From contig JAYUUS010000153.1 of the NCBI GenBank assembly GCA_043754435.1, forward strand, positions 1 to 11,996: a DNA stretch of 11,996 bases. Direction: 5' to 3'. Shown one piece after another: positions 7,936-11,996 of the stretch. Under the pieces are notes generated by a model. That model did not search any database and was not told the origin of the DNA. It worked only from the letters and a program-made list of their open reading frames with translations. Position numbers and translations under genes: made by a program. The DNA comes from JANNYA01 sp043754435 (GTDB lineage Bacteria; Pseudomonadota; Gammaproteobacteria; Xanthomonadales; SZUA-5). Position 1 is the stretch's first letter. Each line of letters opens with the position of its first letter.

Positions 7936-8894
7936 AGCAGTTTCTCCGTTACACGCAGGACTGCCGAACGCGCGCGCGGGTTTGCGCGGCATTCTTCGTC
8001 GCTTGCTTTGTCTTTGCTGATAAGTCGTGCGCTCGCGACGAAGTCGCTGGCACCCATAAAATCACGCCGTGACGCCGCAGGGGCTTTGGCACGTGCGTTA
8101 AAAAATTCCTTGACCATGCGATCTTCCAATGAATGGAAACTAATAACGCACATGCGCCCGCCCATTTTTAAAAGATTGAACGCTGCTTGGAGGCCAGACT
8201 GCAACGATTCCAGCTCGGCATTCACCGCCATGCGGATCGCTTGAAATACCTGCGTCGCTGGATGGCGGCCGGGCTTGCCACGGCCTTTGACGTCGCTGAC
8301 TAAGTTCGCGAGCTGGCTCGTGCGCGTCAAACTGCCGCGTGCGGCAGTGATCGCGGCCGCAATTTTTTTCGCCTGCGGCTCTTCACCATATTCGCGTAAA
8401 ACGCGCAGCAGCTCTATTTCAGAAACCTCGTTTAAATACTGCGCGGCACTGGGTTCACGTGACTGATCCATGCGCATATCGAGCGGGCCATCGTGCATAA
8501 AACTAAAACCGCGCTCGGCCTGATCTAATTGCGGCGAGGACACGCCCAGATCTAAAAGAATACCGTCGACTGAGCCTATGGCTACATCTTGCAAATGCTC
8601 AAGCTCGGAAAAATTCGCGTGTCTTACGCTGACCCGCGCATCGGCAGCACTTAACTCTTTTGCGGCTTTAATCGCTGCGTCATCGCGATCTACGGCAATC
8701 AGGCGCCCGCTATCGGAAAGTGCGGCCAAAATAGCCGCACTGTGGCCGCCACGGCCGAAAGTCGCATCGATATAGCAGCCGCTCGGGTTGAGTTTTAGGC
8801 CGCGAATCACGGCGTCCAGCAAAACCGGCGAATGCAGGCGTTTGAAGGGCAGGGGTTGCAGAGTGGGGGATTTGAGGGACATAGTTTTGTGCAT
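7932..8894 (-). CDS. rsmH: RsmH (MraW), 16S rRNA m4C1402 methyltransferase
   Basis: RsmH uses S-adenosylmethionine to methylate N4 of C1402 in the ribosomal P site. The 320-aa product has the family motifs in order: HSPVLLDAVI (21-30), SAM-binding DATFGRGGHS (43-52), VDRDDAAI (68-75), GILLDLGVSSPQLD (111-124), ERGFSFMHDGPLDMRMD (127-143), YGEEPQAKKIA (169-179), HPATQVFQAIRMAVN (211-225), ISFHSLEDR (251-259) and NPRARSAVLR (305-314). The length agrees with the family (E. coli 313 aa). The start at 8894 lies 3 bp after the mraZ stop; an in-frame ATG at 8882 could also serve, and neither has a strong ribosome binding site. The place between mraZ and ftsL is the classical one. Confidence 0.97.
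   Translation of the reverse strand: MHKTMSLKSPTLQPLPFKRLHSPVLLDAVIRGLKLNPSGCYIDATFGRGGHSAAILAALSDSGRLIAVDRDDAAIKAAKELSAADARVSVRHANFSELEHLQDVAIGSVDGILLDLGVSSPQLDQAERGFSFMHDGPLDMRMDQSREPSAAQYLNEVSEIELLRVLREYGEEPQAKKIAAAITAARGSLTRTSQLANLVSDVKGRGKPGRHPATQVFQAIRMAVNAELESLQSGLQAAFNLLKMGGRMCVISFHSLEDRMVKEFFNARAKAPAASRRDFMGASDFVASARLISKDKASDEECRANPRARSAVLRVTEKLL
7943..7947 (-). promoter_or_regulatory. Ribosome binding site deciding the ftsL GTG start
   Basis: The minus strand reads GGAGA inside the last codons of rsmH, 8 nt before GTG at 7935. It is one of the clearest Shine-Dalgarno sequences in the dcw cluster here and favours GTG over the downstream ATG at 7920. Confidence 0.75.
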
Positions 8895-8897
8895 CGC

Positions 8898-9344
8898 TCA
8901 AAAATTTAACTCAAGCATTTCAGCGGTCACTTGCGCCTCAGTAATGGGCTGCAACATGCGCGCGCTGTGCGTCGCTTCGTTCCACAACTCAAACTTTTCG
9001 CCAATGCCCAGCAAAATGGCGGCTTTGCCAAAATTCCCCTGCGCCCGGGCGGCGTGTGGCAAGACGATGCGCGCGCTGCTATCAAGTTCCAAATGCGCGG
9101 CGCATCCGACGAGACGGCGCTGAAATTCGCGATGCGCGGCCTTTGCGCTGCTTAAACGCATAACCTGATCGCGCACCCGCTCCCACTCGGGCTTGGGGAA
9201 AATCCAAAGGCATTCAGCGTCGTAGGGGTTATAGGTGACGACCAGTTGGTTCGCGCAGTTCGCCGAAATTTGGGCGCGGTGTTCCGTGGGAAGGGCAAGC
9301 CTGCCTTTCTCATCGATACTTACCCGCGTTTCGCCATAAAACAT
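8898..9344 (-). CDS. mraZ: MraZ, transcriptional regulator of the dcw operon
   Basis: MraZ is an AbrB-like, ring-forming DNA-binding protein. In E. coli it represses its own operon by binding direct GTGGG-type repeats upstream of the gene. The 148-aa product begins MFYGETRVSIDEKGRLALPT and carries the two DxxxR motifs that mark the tandem MraZ domains, DEKGR (11-15) and DSSAR (88-92). KFELWNEATH (117-126) is also typical. The length matches E. coli MraZ (152 aa). A modest TTAGG binding site lies 5 nt before the ATG. The gene leads the operon, and five 10-bp-spaced boxes about 180-225 bp upstream are a credible autoregulatory target. Confidence 0.97.
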   Translation of the reverse strand: MFYGETRVSIDEKGRLALPTEHRAQISANCANQLVVTYNPYDAECLWIFPKPEWERVRDQVMRLSSAKAAHREFQRRLVGCAAHLELDSSARIVLPHAARAQGNFGKAAILLGIGEKFELWNEATHSARMLQPITEAQVTAEMLELNF

Positions 9345-9398
9345 AAGCGCCTAAGACCAATCTAAATGAAGTGAGTTGAATGCGTCAGAATTTTCTTT

Positions 9399-9435
9399 GC
9401 TTTAAGAATTTTTTAAGCTGTAGAATTCTTAAAGC
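9399..9435. repeat. Perfect 12-bp inverted repeat in the mraZ leader
   Basis: gctttaagaatt at 9399-9410 is the exact reverse complement of aattcttaaagc at 9424-9435, with 13 bp between. It lies 55-91 bp upstream of mraZ, downstream of both candidate promoters, so it would be transcribed as an AT-rich hairpin in the mraZ 5' leader. Neither strand has a T-run after the stem, so it does not look like an intrinsic terminator. It could be an operator or an RNA structure. Confidence 0.8.
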
Positions 9436-9464
9436 TTAAGGCCGTCGACTCCCGCTTTTGGAAG

Positions 9465-9493
9465 ACACTATTGCCCGTTAAATTGCCCGTCAA
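9465..9493 (-). promoter_or_regulatory. Second candidate sigma-70 promoter for mraZ (P2)
   Basis: On the minus strand a TTGACG -35 box (9493-9488) is followed after 17 bp by TAGTGT (9470-9465). Transcription would start near 9458, about 114 nt before mraZ. The -10 box is weak, but it shares the 10-bp context GCAATAGTGT with the upstream promoter. The spacer includes part of a 12-bp tandem repeat. Confidence 0.45.
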
Positions 9494-9494
9494 A
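9471..9494. repeat. 12-bp imperfect tandem repeat in the mraZ upstream region
   Basis: ttgcccgttaaa (9471-9482) is followed directly by ttgcccgtcaaa (9483-9494), with one mismatch. The repeat makes up the spacer and -35 box of the second candidate promoter. On the minus strand each unit contains CGGGC, loosely similar to MraZ boxes, but the 12-bp spacing differs from the 10-bp spacing of the main array. Confidence 0.75.
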
Positions 9495-9525
9495 TTCCCA
9501 TCACTGCGGGGATTTTCGCGGCCAC

Positions 9526-9570
9526 CCCACAATCAACCGCTGTTTCCCACAAATCACCACAATTCACCAC
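9526..9570 (-). promoter_or_regulatory. Probable MraZ operator: five GTGG-type boxes with 10-bp period
   Basis: On the minus strand, read toward mraZ, the boxes are GTGGT (9570-9566), GTGGT (9560-9556), GTGGG (9550-9546), GCGGT (9540-9536) and GTGGG (9530-9526). Each is followed by a 5-nt spacer. E. coli MraZ binds TGGGN repeats with 5-nt spacers, so the period and core match. Two boxes keep GTGGG, two read GTGGT, and one is degenerate. The first box overlaps the -10 element of the upstream promoter and the rest cover the start of transcription, a layout suited to autorepression. Binding is inferred from spacing and core sequence. Confidence 0.8.
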
Positions 9571-9597
9571 ACTATTGCGCAGCTCGGGCGCTGTCAA
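9569..9597 (-). promoter_or_regulatory. Candidate main sigma-70 promoter of the dcw operon (P1)
   Basis: On the minus strand a perfect TTGACA -35 box (9597-9592) is followed after exactly 17 bp by TAGTGT (9574-9569). Transcription would start near 9562, leaving a leader of about 218 nt before mraZ. The -10 box is poor (3 of 6 consensus bases) and overlaps the first MraZ-type box, fitting a promoter under repression. Confidence 0.6.
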
Positions 9598-9702
9598 GGC
9601 TGTGTAAAGGGCGTGTTCGGGGCATTTTTATTTTTGGCATTCGATTTTGGTGCTAAGTCATTATTATCAAAACACTTTGTGACTATTTATCGCGCATCGT
9701 AA

Positions 9703-9720
9703 AGAGAACCAATAGAGAAC
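9703..9720. repeat. AGAGAAC direct repeat at 11-bp spacing
   Basis: agagaac occurs at 9703-9709 and 9714-9720, one helical turn apart, on the side of the intergenic region facing the membrane protein gene. It may be a regulator site or chance. No other gene lies between 9598 and 9854. Confidence 0.35.
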
Positions 9721-9729
9721 TATTAGCTT

Positions 9730-9758
9730 TTGGTATTGCAAATAGCTGTGATTTTAAG
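9730..9758 (+). promoter_or_regulatory. Weak candidate promoter for the membrane protein and gspE operon
   Basis: TTGGTA (9730-9735) and TTTAAG (9753-9758) are 17 bp apart, each matching four of six sigma-70 consensus bases. The expected start is near 9765, about 90 nt before the ATG at 9855. This is the best plus-strand candidate I found, but it is not strong. Confidence 0.3.
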
Positions 9759-9766
9759 TTTGCAAT
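9735..9766. repeat. 8-bp inverted repeat framing the weak plus-strand promoter
   Basis: attgcaaa (9735-9742) and tttgcaat (9759-9766) are exact reverse complements with 16 bp between. One arm begins at the last base of the candidate -35 box; the other follows the -10 box directly. The 24-bp centre-to-centre distance could suit a dimeric regulator, but no regulator can be named. Confidence 0.45.
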
Positions 9767-9854
9767 CGCTGAGATAGCGCGAACAAACGCACTTTAAGTG
9801 AACTTAAGGTACGCTCGACGGTCAATTCCAGTGCCTTATTGTCGTGAAATAATT

Positions 9855-10493
9855 ATGTTTGGACCCATTCGTACGCTGTGTTTTGCCGCTGGGCTGTATT
9901 TGCCGCTTTCACTCTTTCTTTGGTTTGCCTTTGCCGGTGCGATGGTCACGCCCGTGCTTTGGCTGAGCAAAGGCATTTTATTGAGCTGGATGCCAGAGAT
10001 TTTTGTTGATATTTTGCGTAATCAACATGTATTTAATGTGCTGAGCTCGTTAGTTGCCCAGACTGAGCCGGGTAAACAGCTCGTAGTCGACTTTACGATT
10101 AATCCAATGATTTACGGCTATGGCATACCGGTGATTGCAGGCCTTGCACTGGCAACCCCGAATAGTATTGCTACCCGCTTGCGCCAGATCGCTTTGGGCG
10201 CGCTGGTTATTTGGTTAGTTCAGCTCAATGGCGTGGTTTGGGATGTGCTGCAATATGTGAGTGCAAACTTGGACGGCGGCGCGGCAGCCATTGCAAAACA
10301 CCACTTAAGTCCGACGTTTTTAGCCTTGATGTATCAATTTGGCTATTTGATTTTGCCACCCCTGACGCCGGTCGTGCTTTGGGCGCTGATGAATCGAAAG
10401 TTTATTGATGATTTGATCCAACTGGATCATATCCAGTCATTTGATGAAGCGACTCGAAGCCGTGCATCCGGGAAAAATGAGGCTGCACCGTGA
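9855..10493 (+). CDS. Multi-pass membrane protein, possibly exosortase H-associated type
   Basis: The 212-aa product has about five hydrophobic segments (around 7-27, 30-47, 86-102, 112-133 and 157-178) and ends in a polar cytoplasmic-type tail. A soluble stretch holds INPMIYGYGIPVIAGLALATP (82-102), and a later one YQFGYLILPPLTPVVLWALMNRKFI (160-184). From memory, both stretches resemble proteins annotated as exosortase H-associated membrane proteins, which accompany the XrtH/IPTL-CTERM sorting system in Proteobacteria. No exosortase gene is visible here, so the call is tentative and no function is assigned. I prefer ATG 9855, which opens a typical membrane-protein N-terminus; GTG 9798 would add 19 mostly polar residues and has no visible ribosome binding site. 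Its stop overlaps the next gene's GTG by 4 bp, implying co-translation with gspE. Confidence 0.6.
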   Translation: MFGPIRTLCFAAGLYLPLSLFLWFAFAGAMVTPVLWLSKGILLSWMPEIFVDILRNQHVFNVLSSLVAQTEPGKQLVVDFTINPMIYGYGIPVIAGLALATPNSIATRLRQIALGALVIWLVQLNGVVWDVLQYVSANLDGGAAAIAKHHLSPTFLALMYQFGYLILPPLTPVVLWALMNRKFIDDLIQLDHIQSFDEATRSRASGKNEAAP

Positions 10494-11996
10494 GCGTTAA
10501 AAATATTGAAAATACTGAAATTGTTGAAGGTAATGAAAAGCCGTTTGCGAATGACGCGGAAATTCCATTAATAACGGTGCCCGAGCAAAGCACCGAGGCG
10601 ACGGTGAATAATGTGGTTTTAGCTGAAGCGCAAAATTCTGCGCCGCAAAATCTGGAGCTAGTGCCGTTAGACGTGCCCGCGCCCGAAAGCGCTCAAGCCG
10701 AGTCTGTGCGTGCGGTTGCGGCGACGCTATCTGCCCTTGATCCGGCGGTGGCGGAAGAAATTGTGGTTGAGTTACTGCTCAAAAAAGGCCGCTTAAAAGA
10801 AAGCGATTTGGTGCGTGCGAAGCGTCTGTTTGAAGAAGGCAATGAAGCGAGCTTAACCGCGCTGCTAGCGCGCCTTGGCCTGGCAAGTGAACGCGATGTG
10901 GCCGAGGCAACCGGCGAGGTGCTCGGCATTCCGCTGATGGCGATGAAAGACGCACCCGAGATGCCGCCTGCGGATATCAACCTGTCAATGCGGTTTTTAA
11001 AGGCCCACCACGTTTGCCCAGTGGCGGCATCGGAGCATGAAATTCAAGTCATCGTTGCCGACCCGCTAGATCGTTTCGCGGTGGACGCGGTGTCGATGGC
11101 GACCGGCAAGCCGGTTTCGACGCGGATCGGCTTGCGCTCGGAAATTGATGATTTGATTGAGCGTTATTATGGTCAGGGCCGTTCGGCGATGGGTGCAATC
11201 GTCGAAAATCTGGACGAAGCGGCGCGCGGCGAAGACGATGTCGAGCATCTGCGCGATTTGGCCTCGGAAGCGCCGGTAATTCGGCTCGTGAACTTATTAA
11301 TGCAGCGCGCAGTGGAATCACGCGCCTCAGATATTCATATCGAGCCGTTTGAGAACCGCCTGAAAGTGCGCTATCGCATTGACGGCGTGCTGCACGAAGT
11401 CGAATCGCCGCCGAGTTCATCGACTGCGGCGGTCATTTCGCGCGTCAAAATTATGGCGAAGCTTAATATTGCCGAGCGCCGCCTGCCGCAAGACGGGCGC
11501 ATTATGCTGCAAGTGCAGGGCAAGGCGCTGGATTTACGGGTGTCCACGGTGCCGACGAGTTACGGTGAATCGGTGGTGATGCGGATTTTGGACCGTGAAG
11601 CGCTGGTATTGGATTTCCACAGCTTAGGCTTCACCGATGATTTTCTGCCGGGCTTTTTGAAGGTGCTGAATCAGCCGCACGGGATTATGTTGGTTACCGG
11701 CCCTACTGGCTCGGGCAAAACCACCACGCTCTACACCGCGCTGCAAAAAATTAATCAGCCGGACGTTAAGATCATCACCGTTGAAGACCCGGTCGAATAT
11801 CAGCTGGAAGGCGTCAATCAAATTCAGGTCAAACCACAAATTGGACTCGATTTTGCCAGCGCGCTGCGCTCAATCGTGCGGCAAGATCCCGACATTATTA
11901 TGATCGGCGAAATGCGCGATTTGGACACCGCGAAAATCGCGATTCAATCCGCGCTGACCGGGCACTTGGTGCTCTCGACTTTGCATACCAACTCGG
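10490..11996 (+). CDS. gspE: GspE-like type II secretion ATPase (C-terminus beyond window)
   Basis: GspE is the cytoplasmic hexameric ATPase that powers pseudopilus assembly in type II secretion. The 502 codons present show an acidic, low-complexity N-terminal extension (about 1-75), then an MshEN-type N-terminal domain (about 80-200) and the secretion ATPase core. Core motifs are the Asp box SDIHIEPFENRLKVRYRIDG (from 280), NIAERRLPQDGR, VSTVPTSYGESVVMRILDRE, Walker A GPTGSGKTT (404-412), VEDPVEYQLEGV, Walker B DIIMIGEMRD (468-477) and the His box GHLVLSTLHTN (from 491). The GTG start is supported by a GAGG site 7 nt upstream, inside the preceding gene, and the first in-frame ATG is far downstream. 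The CDS runs off the right edge, so the usual zinc-binding tetracysteine cannot be checked. PilB is a relative, but the motif wording is closer to GspE. Confidence 0.9.
   Translation, partial: MSVKNIENTEIVEGNEKPFANDAEIPLITVPEQSTEATVNNVVLAEAQNSAPQNLELVPLDVPAPESAQAESVRAVAATLSALDPAVAEEIVVELLLKKGRLKESDLVRAKRLFEEGNEASLTALLARLGLASERDVAEATGEVLGIPLMAMKDAPEMPPADINLSMRFLKAHHVCPVAASEHEIQVIVADPLDRFAVDAVSMATGKPVSTRIGLRSEIDDLIERYYGQGRSAMGAIVENLDEAARGEDDVEHLRDLASEAPVIRLVNLLMQRAVESRASDIHIEPFENRLKVRYRIDGVLHEVESPPSSSTAAVISRVKIMAKLNIAERRLPQDGRIMLQVQGKALDLRVSTVPTSYGESVVMRILDREALVLDFHSLGFTDDFLPGFLKVLNQPHGIMLVTGPTGSGKTTTLYTALQKINQPDVKIITVEDPVEYQLEGVNQIQVKPQIGLDFASALRSIVRQDPDIIMIGEMRDLDTAKIAIQSALTGHLVLSTLHTNS

Noticed and set aside
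7936..7992. Upstream ATG (7992) as the start of FtsL
   Set aside because: The added residues are a frame-shifted reading of the rsmH end; GTG at 7935 has a strong GGAGA site and a GTGA overlap.
9399..9435. Inverted repeat as an intrinsic terminator
   Set aside because: The stem is AT-rich and no T-run follows on either strand; it also sits in the leader of the operon rather than at the end of a gene.
9471..9656. Short plus-strand open frame (61 codons) in the intergenic region
   Set aside because: It starts at a non-ATG codon, has no binding site or recognisable motif, and lies across the promoter and operator signals of mraZ.
9790..9800. Small palindrome CACTTTAAGTG upstream of the membrane protein
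   Set aside because: Five-base arms around one base are too short to separate from chance in this AT-rich stretch.
9798..9854. GTG at 9798 as the start of the membrane protein
   Set aside because: No ribosome binding site is visible and the extra residues are basic and polar; ATG 9855 opens directly into the membrane protein. It remains possible.

Overview
The window carries most of a division and cell wall (dcw) cluster on the minus strand, and the start of a divergent operon on the plus strand. It fits a Gram-negative proteobacterium, most likely a betaproteobacterium. The MurE half has the DNPR signature of meso-diaminopimelate ligases, FtsL has a beta-type core (EWGRLQLEQATW), MurE and MurF are fused as in some Bordetella-like bacteria, and a type II secretion ATPase is present. 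The family or genus cannot be fixed from this sequence alone.

Minus strand, in transcription order from 9344 down to 1: mraZ, rsmH (mraW), ftsL, ftsI, a fused murE-murF, mraY, ftsW, and the first 138 codons of murG. Apart from a 3-bp gap between mraZ and rsmH, every junction is a 1- or 4-bp start/stop overlap (GTGA, ATGA, ATGA, TAATG, TGATG, ATGA). The set therefore looks like one translationally coupled operon. It makes the regulator MraZ, the 16S rRNA methyltransferase RsmH, the divisome proteins FtsL, FtsI and FtsW, and the enzymes that build UDP-MurNAc-pentapeptide (MurEF) and lipid I (MraY) and convert it to lipid II (MurG). murD, which normally lies between mraY and ftsW, is absent: the two flanking genes overlap directly.

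Intergenic region 9345-9854 (510 bp) is divergent and rich in signals. Reading toward mraZ there is a promoter with a perfect TTGACA -35 box. Its -10 box runs into five GTGG-type boxes spaced exactly 10 bp apart, a likely MraZ operator. About 100 bp closer to mraZ is a second possible promoter sharing an identical 10-bp -10 context, and then a perfect 12-bp inverted repeat in the leader. The half facing the plus-strand genes has a weak promoter candidate framed by an 8-bp inverted repeat.

Plus strand: a 212-aa multi-pass membrane protein, tentatively of the exosortase H-associated type, overlaps by 4 bp the start of a GspE-like type II secretion ATPase that runs off the right edge after 502 codons. 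No rRNA, tRNA, CRISPR array, insertion sequence or phage gene was seen.
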